Positions 17,071 through 26,906 of a stretch of 64,000 bases of DNA are shown here, piece after piece. The stretch is from Ancylobacter sp. Lp-2 (GTDB lineage Bacteria; Pseudomonadota; Alphaproteobacteria; Rhizobiales; Xanthobacteraceae), in the NCBI RefSeq assembly GCF_020523795.1, contig NZ_JAJALI010000009.1, forward strand, positions 1 to 64,000. Direction: 5' to 3'. Each line of letters starts with the position of its first letter. Positions within the stretch are counted from its first letter, which is position 1. A program made the translations under genes and the position numbers. The notes under the pieces were generated by a model. The model worked only from the letters and a program-made list of their open reading frames with translations, was not told where the DNA came from and did no database searches.

Positions 17071-18189
17071 ATGGCCGGCGGATCGGGCGACGCGCCCCTC
17101 GTTCTCATCGCCGCCGGTGGTACTGGCGGCCATTTGTTCCCCGCCGAGGCGCTGGCGAATGCGCTCGCCCGGCGCGGCGTCATTGTCGATCTCGCGACCG
17201 ACGAGCGCGCGGCGCGCTATGCCGGCCATTTCCCCGCCCGCCAGCTGCACGTGCTGCCGGCCGACACCATGCGCGGCCGCTCGCCGGTGGCGTTGGCGAA
17301 GACCGCGCTGGCGCTCGGCACCGGGCTGGTGAAGGGGCTGGCGCTGGTGCGCCGGCTGAAGCCGGCGGCGATCGTCGGCTTCGGCGGCTACCCGACGGTG
17401 CCGCCGCTGCTGGCCGGCACGCTCGCCGGGCGGCCGACGCTGATCCACGAGGCCAATGGCGTGATGGGGCGGGCGAATCGGCTGTTGGCTCCCCGCGTGA
17501 CTGCCATCGCCCTCGGTTATCCCGATGCGGTGGCGGGCGATGCCGCGCTGAAGGCCAAGGCGCATCACACCGGCAATCCGGTGCGTCCCGCCGTGCAGGC
17601 CGCCGCCCGCGTGCCCTTCGAGCCGCCGGCACCGGGCGGCGAGTTCCGGCTGCTGGTGTTCGGCGGTAGCCAGGGCGCGCGCATCATGAGCGAGATCGTG
17701 CCGCCGGCGGTGGAGAAGCTGCCCCCGGCGCTGCGGGCGAGGCTGCGGATCACCCAGCAATGCCGCACCGAGGACATGGCGGCGACCCGCGCGACCTATG
17801 ACCGGCTCGGCGTCAGCGCCGAGCTTGCGCCGTTCTTCGACGATCTGCCGGCGCGCCTGGCGCTGGCGCATCTGGTGGTGGCGCGTTCCGGCGCCTCGAC
17901 GGTGGCGGAGTTGAGCGTGATCGGCCGGCCCTCGGTGCTGGTGCCGCTGCCCGGCGCGCTGGACCAGGACCAATTGGTCAACGCCACCGCGCTGGCGCGG
18001 GCCGGTGGGGCGCTGCTGATGCCGCAGGCCGGGTTCACCCCCGAGGCCTTCGCCGCCGAACTCGCCCGGCTGATGGACGATCCCGCCGCGCTGGAGGCGG
18101 TGGCACAGGCGGCGCACGGCATGGGACGGGCGGATGCCGACGAGCGCCTCGCCGAACTCGTCCTGCGAATTGCCAAGATCGATGTTTAG
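17071..18189 (+). CDS. murG: UDP-GlcNAc:lipid I GlcNAc transferase
   Basis: 372 residues, GT28 family. GGTGGH at 16-21 is the N-terminal glycine loop. FGGYPTVPP, HEANGVMGRANR and VFGGSQGAR are family blocks, and RSGASTVAEL is the UDP-GlcNAc-binding segment near the end. It converts lipid I to lipid II at the inner face of the membrane. It is followed by a 105-base gap that contains a short direct repeat CTCGTCTAAT before murC. Confidence 0.96.
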   Translation: MAGGSGDAPLVLIAAGGTGGHLFPAEALANALARRGVIVDLATDERAARYAGHFPARQLHVLPADTMRGRSPVALAKTALALGTGLVKGLALVRRLKPAAIVGFGGYPTVPPLLAGTLAGRPTLIHEANGVMGRANRLLAPRVTAIALGYPDAVAGDAALKAKAHHTGNPVRPAVQAAARVPFEPPAPGGEFRLLVFGGSQGARIMSEIVPPAVEKLPPALRARLRITQQCRTEDMAATRATYDRLGVSAELAPFFDDLPARLALAHLVVARSGASTVAELSVIGRPSVLVPLPGALDQDQLVNATALARAGGALLMPQAGFTPEAFAAELARLMDDPAALEAVAQAAHGMGRADADERLAELVLRIAKIDV

Positions 18190-18294
18190 GGGCGGCGGGG
18201 ATGACGCGGCCGTGTGTCTCGTCTAATTGCCTCGTCTAATCCTGCCCGCCTGCCGGAAGGTCACACGCCGTCCGGCTGAAAAGGACATAGCCGC

Positions 18295-19707
18295 ATGAAG
18301 CTTCCGCTCTCCCTCGGTCCCATCCATTTTGTCGGTATCGGCGGCATCGGCATGAGCGGCATCGCCGAGGTGCTGCACAATCTCGGCTACACGGTGCAGG
18401 GCTCCGACGTCTCCGAGAGCGCCAATGTGAAGCGCCTGACCGAGAAGGGCATCAAGGTTCATGTCGGCCATGCCGCCGAGAACCTCGACGGCGCCGAGGT
18501 GCTGGTGGTGTCCTCCGCCATCAAGCGCGACAATCCCGAACTGGTCGCCGCCCGCGCCAAGCGCCTGCCGGTGGTGCGGCGGGCCGAGATGCTGGCCGAG
18601 CTGATGCGGCTGAAGAGCTGCGTCGCCATCGCCGGCACCCATGGCAAGACCACCACCACCTCGCTGGTGGCGACGCTGCTCGATGCGGCGAATCTCGATC
18701 CGACCGTAATTAACGGTGGAATCATAAATGCTTACGGCACCAATGCCCGCCTCGGCGACGGCGAATGGATGGTGGTGGAGGCGGACGAGAGCGACGGCAC
18801 CTTCCTGAAGCTGCCGGCCGAGGTGGCGATCGTCACCAATATCGATCCCGAGCATCTCGACCATTTCGGTACCTTCGAGGCGGTGCAGCAGGCGTTCCGC
18901 AGCTTCGTCGAGAACGTGCCGTTCTATGGCTTCGCGGTGATGTGCATCGACCATCCGGTGGTGCAGGCGATGGTCGGGCGCGTCGAAGACCGGCGCGTCA
19001 TCACCTATGGCGAGAACCCGCAAGCCGATGTTCGCATTACCGAAATCGACCTGAAGGGCGGCCAGTCACGCTTCACGGTGCTGTTCCGCGACCGCGAGGG
19101 CGGGGTGGTACATGAGCTGCGCGACCTCATCCTGCCGATGCCGGGTCGGCACAACGCGCTGAACGCCACCGCCGCGATTGCGGTGGCGCGGGAATTGAAG
19201 GCCTCCGACGAGCAGATCCGCGCCGCGCTGGCCGGCTTCGGCGGCGTCAAGCGCCGCTTCACCAAGACCGGTGAGGTGGACGGTGTGACCATTTTCGACG
19301 ATTACGGCCATCATCCGGTGGAGATTGCTGCCGTGCTGCGCGCCGCCCGCGCGTCGACTGACGGACAGGTGATCGCGGTGGTGCAGCCGCACCGCTACAG
19401 CCGCCTCCATTCACTGTTCGACCAGTTCGCCACCTGCTTCAACGACGCCGACCATGTGATCGTCGCCGATGTCTATGCCGCCGGCGAGGCGCCGATCGCC
19501 GGGGTGGACCGCGACCACCTCGTCGAGGCGCTGCGGGCGCGCGGGCACCGCTCGGTGCAGCCGCTGCCGACGCCCGATGCGCTGGCGGGCATTGTGAAGG
19601 GGCTGGCGAAGCCGGGCGACTATGTGATCTGCCTCGGCGCCGGCAACATCACCCAATGGGCCTATGCGCTGCCGGGTCAGCTGGAAGCGAAGGAAATCGA
19701 CGCTTGA
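18295..19707 (+). CDS. murC: UDP-MurNAc:L-alanine ligase
   Basis: 470 residues. The N-terminal GIGGIGMSG loop (14-22) and ATP loop GTHGKT (114-119) are intact; DDYGHHP and the C-terminal ALPGQLE region follow. It adds L-Ala to UDP-MurNAc, the first peptide step. Its stop overlaps the likely TTG start of murB by 4 bases (TTGA), so the two are translationally coupled. Confidence 0.96.
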   Translation: MKLPLSLGPIHFVGIGGIGMSGIAEVLHNLGYTVQGSDVSESANVKRLTEKGIKVHVGHAAENLDGAEVLVVSSAIKRDNPELVAARAKRLPVVRRAEMLAELMRLKSCVAIAGTHGKTTTTSLVATLLDAANLDPTVINGGIINAYGTNARLGDGEWMVVEADESDGTFLKLPAEVAIVTNIDPEHLDHFGTFEAVQQAFRSFVENVPFYGFAVMCIDHPVVQAMVGRVEDRRVITYGENPQADVRITEIDLKGGQSRFTVLFRDREGGVVHELRDLILPMPGRHNALNATAAIAVARELKASDEQIRAALAGFGGVKRRFTKTGEVDGVTIFDDYGHHPVEIAAVLRAARASTDGQVIAVVQPHRYSRLHSLFDQFATCFNDADHVIVADVYAAGEAPIAGVDRDHLVEALRARGHRSVQPLPTPDALAGIVKGLAKPGDYVICLGAGNITQWAYALPGQLEAKEIDA

Positions 19708-20627
19708 GCTTCCCCGACCTGACCGCCGACTTCGTCGCCCGCATGCCGGAGCTGCGCGGCCGGCTCCTTGCCAACCAGCCGCTGGCGCCGCTCACCTGGT
19801 TTCGCGTCGGCGGGCCGGCGCAGATGCTGTTCACCCCGGCCGACGAGGACGACCTCGCCTATTTCCTCGCCCGCCTGCCGGCGGAGATCCCGGTGACGGT
19901 GATCGGCCTCGGCTCCAACCTCATCGTGCGCGACGGCGGCGTCGCAGGCGTCGTCATCCGCCTCGCCCGGGGGTTCTCCGACGTCGTCGTCGAGGAGGGA
20001 CACCGCCTGCGGGTCGGTGCCGGCGTGCCGGATGTGAAGCTCGCCCGCGCGGCGGCGGATGCCGGCATCGCCGGGCTGGCCTTCTATCGCGGCATTCCCG
20101 GCGGCATAGGCGGCGCCTTGCGCATGAATGCCGGCGCCCATCACGGCGAGACGAAGGACCGGCTTGTCGAAGCCCGCGCCGTCGACCGGCAGGGGCGGGT
20201 GCATGTGCTGGCCAATGCCGATTTCGGCTTCAGCTACCGGCATTCCGGCGCGGCGGCGGATCTCGTCTTCACCCACGCGCTGTTCCAGGGCGAGCCGGGG
20301 GAGACCGCCGATATCCTCGCCGAGATGGATCGAATCACCCAGGCCCGCGAGGCCTCGCAGCCGATCCGCGAGAAGACCGGGGGCTCCACCTTCAAGAACC
20401 CGCCCGGAGGCAAGGCCTGGCAGCTGGTCGATGCCGCCGGTTGCCGTGGCCTCACCCTCGGTGGGGCGCAGGTGTCCGAAATGCACTGCAACTTCCTCAT
20501 CAACACCGGCGGCGCCACCGCCGCCGATATCGAGGGGCTGGGCGAGGAGGTGCGCCGGCGGGTCAAGGCGGCCTCGGGCGTCGAGCTGGAATGGGAGATC
20601 AAGCGGATCGGCGTCGCTGCCGCGTAG
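19704..20627 (+). CDS. murB: UDP-N-acetylenolpyruvoylglucosamine reductase
   Basis: 307 residues from a TTG start at 19704, chosen because AAGGAA lies 8 bases before it and it overlaps the murC stop as TTGA. An ATG at 19743 is the conservative alternative. FAD-binding blocks are [28 protein letters not shown] and FSYRHS. The proton donor Ser is in GGSTFKNP (Ser228), and the catalytic Glu is in the terminal [10 protein letters not shown]. It reduces UDP-GlcNAc-enolpyruvate to UDP-MurNAc. Confidence 0.94.
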   Translation: MSFPDLTADFVARMPELRGRLLANQPLAPLTWFRVGGPAQMLFTPADEDDLAYFLARLPAEIPVTVIGLGSNLIVRDGGVAGVVIRLARGFSDVVVEEGHRLRVGAGVPDVKLARAAADAGIAGLAFYRGIPGGIGGALRMNAGAHHGETKDRLVEARAVDRQGRVHVLANADFGFSYRHSGAAADLVFTHALFQGEPGETADILAEMDRITQAREASQPIREKTGGSTFKNPPGGKAWQLVDAAGCRGLTLGGAQVSEMHCNFLINTGGATAADIEGLGEEVRRRVKAASGVELEWEIKRIGVAAA

Positions 20628-20926
20628 GTGGCCCTCGCAACTGCTCCTGCGGCCCGAGTGTTGCCAGACTGGCGTCCGCTGCCCGGAGGCGCGGAGAACC
20701 TGCCACGCGTGCTCCCGGCGGCCGGGAGGGGCGTGCTCGTGGGGGACGGAGCGCTCCGGCCGCCGCGTCGCGAATCGCGGCGAGGCGGATGTGTGCCGGA
20801 TCGGTCGTCCCGGGTGGGTCGGTAGCGGAAGGCGGCGGCGCCTTCGCCCGGGCGCGTCGCCCGATGCCGGTCGGCGCGGCAAAAGTTAACGCATTTCCAG
20901 TGGGCGGCCGTGGAAAGCCGGCGGGC
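20628..20926 (+). other. Gene-free spacer, probably the eroded 5' part of ddlB
   Basis: This GC-rich stretch after murB has no frame with a recognisable domain. One frame reads WGTER at 20740-20754, faintly like the GGWSxER start of DdlB, but that is too weak to rely on. An intact ddlB would need more than 900 bases; only 705 lie between the murB stop and the remnant's stop, so part of the gene must be deleted. Confidence 0.4.
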
Positions 20927-20941
20927 TTAATGCGCGCTTAA
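20927..20941 (+). promoter_or_regulatory. Candidate CtrA-binding site upstream of ftsQ
   Basis: TTAATGCGCGCTTAA is a perfect TTAA-N7-TTAA, the consensus for the alphaproteobacterial cell-cycle regulator CtrA. It sits about 360 bases before ftsQ, at the edge of the ddlB remnant. In Caulobacter CtrA acts on ftsQA transcription. Binding here is inferred from the motif and position only. Confidence 0.5.
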
Positions 20942-21332
20942 ACGCCGGAAATCCGTCCCGGCGGTGCCGGGGGAAGCGCTTCTGGACGCTAGAGAAATTC
21001 CTCCCGCCCTAAGGTTCTGCGATTGCGGGGCAAAACCCGCTTCGGGCGGCGCGCCGCGCATTCGGGCGGCGAGAATTTTACCGAATATTTACCAAAAGGT
21101 ACGGATGCTGTCCCCCAAGGCGCACCACGCGCTCGGCTGTCGGGGCATCAGCAGGTCGGACTTCCGATAGGCCGACCGGACCGGAGATCACTCCGGCCTG
21201 GTCTGTCTGGAAATCCGCACCCAGCCCGGAACGACCGAGACGTCGGTGATGCCCGAACTGGCAGCCCATGCGGGTTATTCGTTCGGCGAGCTTGTGAGAT
21301 GGATGGTGGAGGACGCGTCGCTCGATCGTTGA
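20940..21332 (+). pseudogene. ddlB: Remnant of D-alanine-D-alanine ligase (C-terminal part)
   Basis: In one frame the sequence keeps the C-terminal third of DdlB: AKPASGG, ILPNIYQKV, KAHHALGCRGISRSDFR, then [20 protein letters not shown] and [18 protein letters not shown], ending in TGA at 21330-21332. A TAG at 21168-21170 interrupts it where an aromatic residue is expected. The Mg-binding Asn of the ExNTxPG motif is Arg (codon 21216-21218), the next Met is Thr, and FYDYxAKY has become FCDCGAKP. No N-terminal half is found. It occupies the normal ddlB slot between murB and ftsQ and overlaps the ftsQ start by 34 bases. A functional Ddl must lie elsewhere. Confidence 0.85.
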
Positions 21333-22306
21333 ATCCGGGTCGGAAGCCCGGATACGGCGCGAATGCGGCCATAGCGGATCAGGGACGCGGCAGCAGGCCG
21401 GCCCGCACGACGACGCCCCCGGCGGCGGCGGGGGGCGGTCGCACGCGATTCGCGAATCGGATGATCATCGGCGGCAAGCGTCTGCTGGTCGGCTTCGCGG
21501 CCTCGCGGGCGGCGACCCACGGTGCCGGCACCTGGCTGGTGGCGGCGCTGTTCGCGGCGACCGGCGCCTACGGCCTGCAGGTCGGCGGGCACATGCCGCA
21601 GGCGGTGGAGACCGTGCGCGACATGGCCGACAGCGTCGCCAACATCGCCGGCTTCAAGATCAAGACCGTGAACCTTGCCGGGCAGAACCATGTCAGCCCC
21701 GGCGACATCCTCGCCACCGCCGGCGTGAAGCCGACCTCCTCGCTGCTGACGCTGGACGCCGAAGAGGCGCGCATGCGGCTCGAACAGCTTCCCTGGATCA
21801 AGCGCGCCACGGTGCAGAAGCTCTATCCCGACCGCCTCGACGTCCAGGTGGTGGAGCGGGAGGGCTTCGCGCTCTGGCAGAAGGACGGCAAGATCAACGT
21901 CATCGCCCGCGACGGCACCGTGATCGCCCCCTATTCCGACGATCCGCGCTACATCCGCCTGCCGATCGTGGTGGGCGAAGGGGCGCAGAACCACGTCACC
22001 GAGATCGTCGAGGCGCTCGGCCTGGTGCCGGGCGTGCGCGACAAGGTGCGCGCGGCGATCCGCGTCGCCGACCGGCGCTGGACGCTGAAGATGCGCAACG
22101 GCGTCGATGTGCGCCTGCCCGAGACCGGCATGCCCGAGGCCCTGCAGGAACTCGCGGTGCTCGACCGCGACAAGCAATTGCTGACCCGCGACGTGACCAT
22201 CATCGACCTGCGCCTGCCCGACCGCGTGTCGGTGCGCCTGTCCGACGCCGCCTATGAGGCGCGCCAGCCCGATCCCAAGGCCAAGAAGAAGGCGCCCAAC
22301 ACATGA
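21299..22306 (+). CDS. ftsQ: Cell division protein FtsQ
   Basis: 335 residues from the ATG at 21299, which gives the MDGGGR opening seen in Rhizobiales FtsQ. A basic, Pro/Gly-rich cytoplasmic tail (1-75) precedes one membrane segment (~78-93). A POTRA domain starts near [11 protein letters not shown] (~118), followed by the FtsQ beta domain with [11 protein letters not shown]. It links FtsL/FtsB to the divisome. The frame is open 92 codons upstream, but that part overlaps the ddlB remnant in another frame. The stop overlaps the ftsA start as ATGA. Confidence 0.93.
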   Translation: MDGGGRVARSLNPGRKPGYGANAAIADQGRGSRPARTTTPPAAAGGGRTRFANRMIIGGKRLLVGFAASRAATHGAGTWLVAALFAATGAYGLQVGGHMPQAVETVRDMADSVANIAGFKIKTVNLAGQNHVSPGDILATAGVKPTSSLLTLDAEEARMRLEQLPWIKRATVQKLYPDRLDVQVVEREGFALWQKDGKINVIARDGTVIAPYSDDPRYIRLPIVVGEGAQNHVTEIVEALGLVPGVRDKVRAAIRVADRRWTLKMRNGVDVRLPETGMPEALQELAVLDRDKQLLTRDVTIIDLRLPDRVSVRLSDAAYEARQPDPKAKKKAPNT

Positions 22307-23640
22307 GCGTGCGCGCGCCCTATGACATCGTTCCCAAGATGCGTCCGCTGTCGCCGCGCCGTTCCGGCGTGGTCGGCGTGCTGGAGATCGGCACCTCCAA
22401 GATCGTTTGCCTGATCGCCCGGCTGAAGCCGCGCGACGCCTCGATGAGCCTGCGCCGCCGCACCCACGCCATCGAGGTGCTCGGCGTCGGCCATACCAGC
22501 GCCCACGGCATCAAGGGCGGCACCGTCGCCGACATGGAGCGCGCCGAGCACGCCATCCGCCGGGCGGTGGACGCCGCCGAACGCATGGCGGGGGCGCAGA
22601 TCGCCTCGGTCATCGTCTCCATGGCGGGCGGGCGGCTGGGCTCCGAGCATTTCAACGCCGAGATCGACCTGCCCGAGCCGGCGGTCGCCGAGGGCGACAT
22701 CCGCCGCGTGCTCGACGCCGCCTCGACCTTCGCGGTCGGCGACGGCCGCGTCGTGCTGCACGCGCTGCCGGTGAGCTACACCATCGACGGCGTGCCCGGC
22801 GTCGCCGAGCCGCGCGGCATGCTGGGCCGGCGCCTCGGTGTCGACCTGCACGTGATCACCGCCGACGCCTCGGCGGTACGCAACCTGCTGCTGTGCGTCG
22901 AGCGCTGCCATCTCGGCGTCGAGGCCATGGTGGCGGCGCCCTATGCGGCGGCGCTCTCCGCGCTCGCCGACGACGAGTCCGAGCTCGGCACCGTGCTGAT
23001 CGATTTCGGCGCCGGCACCACCACCGTCGCCGTGGTGGTCAACGGCCATTGCGTGCATGTCGACGGCATCGCGGTCGGCGGCCAGCACATCACCAACGAC
23101 GTCGCGCGCGGCCTCTCCACCCGCCTCGCCGACGCCGAGCGGCTGAAGAGCCTGCATGGCGGGGTGATCGCGGTCGGTGCCGACGAGCGCGAGATGCTCA
23201 CCGTGCCGGCGATCTCCGAGGACCAGCGCGACCTGCCGCGCGCGGTGCCGAAGTCGCGGCTGCTGCACATCATCCGCCCGCGGGTGGAGGAGATCGTCGA
23301 GCTGATTCGCGACCGGCTGGTCGCTTCCGGCCACGCCGCCGATGCCGGCCGGCGCATCGTGCTGACCGGCGGCGCCAGCCAGCTCACCGGCCATGCCGAA
23401 CTGGTCGGCCAGATCCTCGGGCCGCAGGTCGGTTCGCTGGTGCGGGTCGGCCGCCCGCTCGGCATCTCCCGGCTGCCCGAGGCGGTGCGCGGCGCCTCCT
23501 TCGCGGTGGCCGCCGGCCTGCTCGTCTATCCGCAGGTGGCGGGCCTCGAACATTTCGAGGCGGGTCGCCGCCGCGTCTCCCAGGCGGGCTCCGACGGGTA
23601 CTTCTCCCGCGTCGGCCACTGGCTGAGGGAGGCGTTCTGA
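22303..23640 (+). CDS. ftsA: Cell division protein FtsA
   Basis: 445 residues, actin-like fold. EIGTSKIVCLIA is the phosphate-1 loop; FGAGTTTVAVV and TGGASQLTG are the phosphate-2 and adenosine motifs, with the 1C subdomain in between. The C-terminus ends in an amphipathic HWLREAF that fits the membrane-targeting helix. It tethers FtsZ to the membrane. It is coupled to ftsQ through ATGA. Confidence 0.96.
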   Translation: MSVRAPYDIVPKMRPLSPRRSGVVGVLEIGTSKIVCLIARLKPRDASMSLRRRTHAIEVLGVGHTSAHGIKGGTVADMERAEHAIRRAVDAAERMAGAQIASVIVSMAGGRLGSEHFNAEIDLPEPAVAEGDIRRVLDAASTFAVGDGRVVLHALPVSYTIDGVPGVAEPRGMLGRRLGVDLHVITADASAVRNLLLCVERCHLGVEAMVAAPYAAALSALADDESELGTVLIDFGAGTTTVAVVVNGHCVHVDGIAVGGQHITNDVARGLSTRLADAERLKSLHGGVIAVGADEREMLTVPAISEDQRDLPRAVPKSRLLHIIRPRVEEIVELIRDRLVASGHAADAGRRIVLTGGASQLTGHAELVGQILGPQVGSLVRVGRPLGISRLPEAVRGASFAVAAGLLVYPQVAGLEHFEAGRRRVSQAGSDGYFSRVGHWLREAF

Positions 23641-23642
23641 CC

Positions 23643-23732
23643 ATGGTTCATCACATCCGCGCCGGCGGAACCGGCACCACAGAAATCGAGTCGGGACGCG
23701 TGCCCGCCGGCGTTAGGGGACAGATTCAATGA
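23643..23732 (+). CDS. Possible 29-residue leader peptide between ftsA and ftsZ
   Basis: An ATG frame starts 3 bases after the ftsA stop, with GGGAGG about ten bases before it. It ends in TGA at 23730-23732, overlapping the ftsZ ATG as ATGA. The peptide (beginning MVHHIRAGG) has no recognisable family. It could be a chance frame or a translational-coupling leader; nothing else supports expression. Confidence 0.2.
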   Translation: MVHHIRAGGTGTTEIESGRVPAGVRGQIQ

Positions 23733-25471
23733 CCATCAACCTCCAGGTGCCTGATATTCGCGAGCTGCGCCCCCGGATCACCGTGTTCGGCGTCGGCGGC
23801 GCCGGCGGCAACGCCGTCAACAACATGATCACGGCCGGCCTGTCGGGCGTGGACTTCGTGGTGGCCAATACCGACGCGCAGGCGCTGGCGCTCTCCAAGG
23901 CCGAGCGCATCGTGCAGATGGGCGTCGCCGTCACCGAGGGCCTCGGCGCCGGCTCGCAGCCGGAAGTCGGCCGCGCGGCGGCGGAAGAGGCGCTCGACGA
24001 GATCCGCGATCACCTCGCCGGCGCGCACATGGCGTTCATCACCGCCGGCATGGGCGGCGGCACCGGCACCGGCGCGGCCCCCGTCATCGCCCGCGCCGCC
24101 CGCGAGCTCGGCATCCTCACCGTCGGCGTGGTGACCAAGCCGTTCCACTTCGAAGGCCAGCGCCGCATGCGCATCGGCGAGATGGGCATCGCCGAGCTGC
24201 AGAAGAGCGTCGACACCCTCATCATCATCCCGAACCAGAACCTGTTCCGGGTGGCCAACGAGAAGACCACCTTCGCCGACGCCTTCGCGATGGCCGACCA
24301 GGTGCTGTATTCCGGCGTCGCCTGCATCACCGACCTGATGGTGAAGGAAGGCCTGATCAACCTCGACTTCGCCGACGTCCGCGCCGTGATGCGCGAGATG
24401 GGCAAGGCGATGATGGGCACCGGCGAGGCCTCCGGCGAGAAGCGCGCTCTGCACGCCGCCGAGGCGGCGATCGCCAACCCGCTGCTCGACGAGGTGTCGA
24501 TGCGCGGCGCCCGCGGCCTCCTGATCTCGATCACCGGCGGCCGTGACCTCACCCTGTTCGAGGTGGACGAGGCGGCGACCCGCATCCGCGAGGAAGTCGA
24601 CCCGGACGCCAACATCATCCTCGGCGCCACCTTCGACGAGACGCTGGAAGGCATCATCCGCGTGTCGGTCGTCGCCACGGGCATCGACCCGGCGGTGATC
24701 CCCGAGCAGATCCCGCACAGCCTGTCCAACCTCGCCGACATCGGCGGCCGCCGCGTCTCCAATGCCGGCCGCTTCGCCGTCGAGGCCCGCCGCGACGCCG
24801 CGCTGCGCTCGGTCGCCTCGGCGCTGAGCGAGGAGCCGGTCGCGCAGCACCAGGCCTACGAGCCCGCCTTCGCCGCCCCGAGCGCCAATGAGCACGTCTA
24901 CGCCTCGGACACCGGCTACGCGCCGCAGGCCGGTGCCATCGACGACGTCACCATCCGCTCGCTGCCGCCCAAGCCGCAGCTCTATGTCGAGCAGGAGCAG
25001 CCGCAGGCCGCCGCCTACGACTACCAGGACGAGTCGCTCGAGCCGTTCATCCCGCCGCAGGCCGAGCGCCCCGAGCAGCGCGCGCCCCGCATGCCGCGGG
25101 TCGAGGAACTGCCGGTGCCGGCGCAGAACCAGATCCGCGCCGCCCGCGGCGAGCCGACCGAGCAGCAATATGCCGAGAAGAAGCGCATGACGCTGCTGCA
25201 GCGCCTCGCCCATGTCGGCCTCGGCCGCCGTGAGGAAGAGGAAGAGGTCGATCCGCCGGCGGAGGCGCGTCCGGTGGTGCGCCGCGCGCCGCAGCAGCAG
25301 GCCTATGCCGAGGAGCGCCCGCTCGCCGAGCGTCGCCCCGAAGCGTCGGAGTTCGCCAAGCGCCCGGTGCAGCAGCGCCCGATGGACCAGCATGGCCGTC
25401 CGCAGCAGGCCGCCCGCCCGGCCGAGGACGACCATCTCGACATCCCCGCCTTCCTGCGCCGTCAGGGCTGA
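23729..25471 (+). CDS. ftsZ: Cell division GTPase FtsZ
   Basis: 580 residues. [11 protein letters not shown] (21-31) and the tubulin signature GGGTGTG (109-115) bind GTP, and [11 protein letters not shown] is the T7 loop. After the core (~1-320) comes a long Pro/Gln/Glu-rich linker of about 240 residues, as in other Rhizobiales. The C-terminal peptide [12 protein letters not shown] binds FtsA. AGGGGA stands 7 bases before the ATG. A strong terminator follows the gene. Confidence 0.97.
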   Translation: MTINLQVPDIRELRPRITVFGVGGAGGNAVNNMITAGLSGVDFVVANTDAQALALSKAERIVQMGVAVTEGLGAGSQPEVGRAAAEEALDEIRDHLAGAHMAFITAGMGGGTGTGAAPVIARAARELGILTVGVVTKPFHFEGQRRMRIGEMGIAELQKSVDTLIIIPNQNLFRVANEKTTFADAFAMADQVLYSGVACITDLMVKEGLINLDFADVRAVMREMGKAMMGTGEASGEKRALHAAEAAIANPLLDEVSMRGARGLLISITGGRDLTLFEVDEAATRIREEVDPDANIILGATFDETLEGIIRVSVVATGIDPAVIPEQIPHSLSNLADIGGRRVSNAGRFAVEARRDAALRSVASALSEEPVAQHQAYEPAFAAPSANEHVYASDTGYAPQAGAIDDVTIRSLPPKPQLYVEQEQPQAAAYDYQDESLEPFIPPQAERPEQRAPRMPRVEELPVPAQNQIRAARGEPTEQQYAEKKRMTLLQRLAHVGLGRREEEEEVDPPAEARPVVRRAPQQQAYAEERPLAERRPEASEFAKRPVQQRPMDQHGRPQQAARPAEDDHLDIPAFLRRQG

Positions 25472-25529
25472 GGGAAACGGTAGCGCGCTCCTGGTAACGG
25501 ACCGTTACCAAATGTTTAACGCAGTGCAG

Positions 25530-25553
25530 CGCCCGGACCGTGAGGTCCGGGCG
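25530..25553 (+). terminator. Rho-independent terminator after ftsZ
   Basis: Arms CGCCCGGACC (25530-25539) and GGTCCGGGCG (25544-25553) form a 10-bp perfect stem with a GTGA loop, followed by TTTGCATTT. It probably ends the dcw transcript. About 30 bases earlier lies a perfect 9-bp inverted repeat TGGTAACGG-A-CCGTTACCA (25492-25510). Confidence 0.8.
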
Positions 25554-25779
25554 TTTGCATTTGATCTTAAGGGTTTATTTCCCGTCCAAGGTGTATTGCA
25601 GGACGGTAACAGACGGTAAGCAAGCGTGATTTGGCACGCGAGGGGGCGCTGACTATCGTGAAGTCAGAAAGTGCCGTCGGGAGATTCGGATCTCCGTGGA
25701 ATCCTGGTGGCCGATTGTGACTGTATCGAGGTCTTAAGGGGGAATGTCGCCGGCTCCGGCGCGTTCCTGGGATGACGGA
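25554..25779 (+). promoter_or_regulatory. Probable lpxC promoter region
   Basis: This spacer after the ftsZ terminator is relatively AT-rich at 25556-25600 and holds two direct copies of GACGGTAA (25602-25609, 25612-25619). lpxC must be transcribed from here if the terminator is efficient. No confident -35/-10 pair could be assigned by eye. Confidence 0.4.
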
Positions 25780-26721
25780 ATGAACGCAGTAAGCCAAACC
25801 ACCCTTGCCGACAGCGTCGCCTTCAGCGGCGTTGGCGTTCATTCCGGCAAGGCGGCGCGCATGACCGTCTCTCCCGCCGCGGCCGATACCGGCATCGTCT
25901 TCCATCGTTCCGACGCCTCCCGCTCGGTGCGCGCCTGCCGCGACGCCGTGCGCGGCAGCGACCTCGCCACCGTGCTGCGCGACGCGGAAGGCCCGGCGGT
26001 CTCCACCGTCGAGCATCTTCTCGCCTGCCTCGCCGGCCTCGGCATCGACAACGCCCATGTCGAGATCGACGGGCCGGAAGTGCCGATCCTCGACGGCAGC
26101 GCCGATCTCTTCGTTACCGCCATCGACGAAGCCGGCATCGTCGAGACCGATCACGCCCGCCGCTATCTCAAGGTGCTGAAGACCGTTCGGGTCGAGACCG
26201 AGAGCGGCTATGGCGAGCTGTCGCCCTACGATATGGGCTTCCGGCTCGAGGTCGAGATCGACTTCGCCCACGCCGCCATCGGCCGCCAGCGCTATGCCGC
26301 CACTCTGTCGCCGGACGTGTTCCGTCGCGAGCTGGCGCCGGCCCGCACCTTCGGCTTCCTCAGCGACGTCAATCGCCTCTGGGAGGCCGGCTATGCGCTC
26401 GGCGCCTCGCTGGAGAACACCATCTGCGTCAGCGAGGACGGTGTGGTGAACGAGGGCGGGCTGCGCTGGTCCGACGAGTTCGTCCGTCACAAGGCGCTCG
26501 ATGCTGTCGGCGATCTCGCCCTTGGCGGCATGCCGCTGCTGGGGCGCTACCGTTCCTATCGCGGCGGCCACAAGCTGAACTTCGCCGTGGTCGACGCCCT
26601 GCTCGCCGATCGTTCGGCCTATGAGATCGTCGAGGCGCGCCTGCCGAGCCGTCGCGCCCTGCGCGGGACCGCCGGTCTTGGCGTCGCGGTGGCGATGCCG
26701 GCGCACGCGCCGGAGCTCTGA
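25780..26721 (+). CDS. lpxC: UDP-3-O-acyl-GlcNAc deacetylase
   Basis: 313 residues from the ATG at 25780. With this start the zinc ligands fall at H79 (VEHLLACL), H237 and D241 (RHKALDAVGDLAL), with the catalytic His at 264 (GGHKLN). These are almost the E. coli positions, which argues against the upstream ATG at 25744. It is the first committed step of lipid A synthesis, in the cytoplasm. Its place after ftsZ is the standard one. Confidence 0.95.
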   Translation: MNAVSQTTLADSVAFSGVGVHSGKAARMTVSPAAADTGIVFHRSDASRSVRACRDAVRGSDLATVLRDAEGPAVSTVEHLLACLAGLGIDNAHVEIDGPEVPILDGSADLFVTAIDEAGIVETDHARRYLKVLKTVRVETESGYGELSPYDMGFRLEVEIDFAHAAIGRQRYAATLSPDVFRRELAPARTFGFLSDVNRLWEAGYALGASLENTICVSEDGVVNEGGLRWSDEFVRHKALDAVGDLALGGMPLLGRYRSYRGGHKLNFAVVDALLADRSAYEIVEARLPSRRALRGTAGLGVAVAMPAHAPEL

Positions 26722-26906
26722 AAAACGCCACGCCATGGGCCGGCATTTGCCGGCTCCGCCGCGTTGCCGCGTACATTGCCTGTTCGTGGCATCCCAGTCG
26801 CCATAATCCGGTCGGAAAGCGGCGCTAGCGGCTAGACAGGGACTTGTGTGCCGGGCAGGGGCCGCGGCGGGGGGCGGTGGCTCCCGGATCGGGATCGAAA
26901 GCTGTG

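Noticed and set aside
20628..20825. 65-codon frame after murB
   Set aside because: No family resemblance and an atypical Arg/Pro-rich translation; probably part of the eroded ddlB region.
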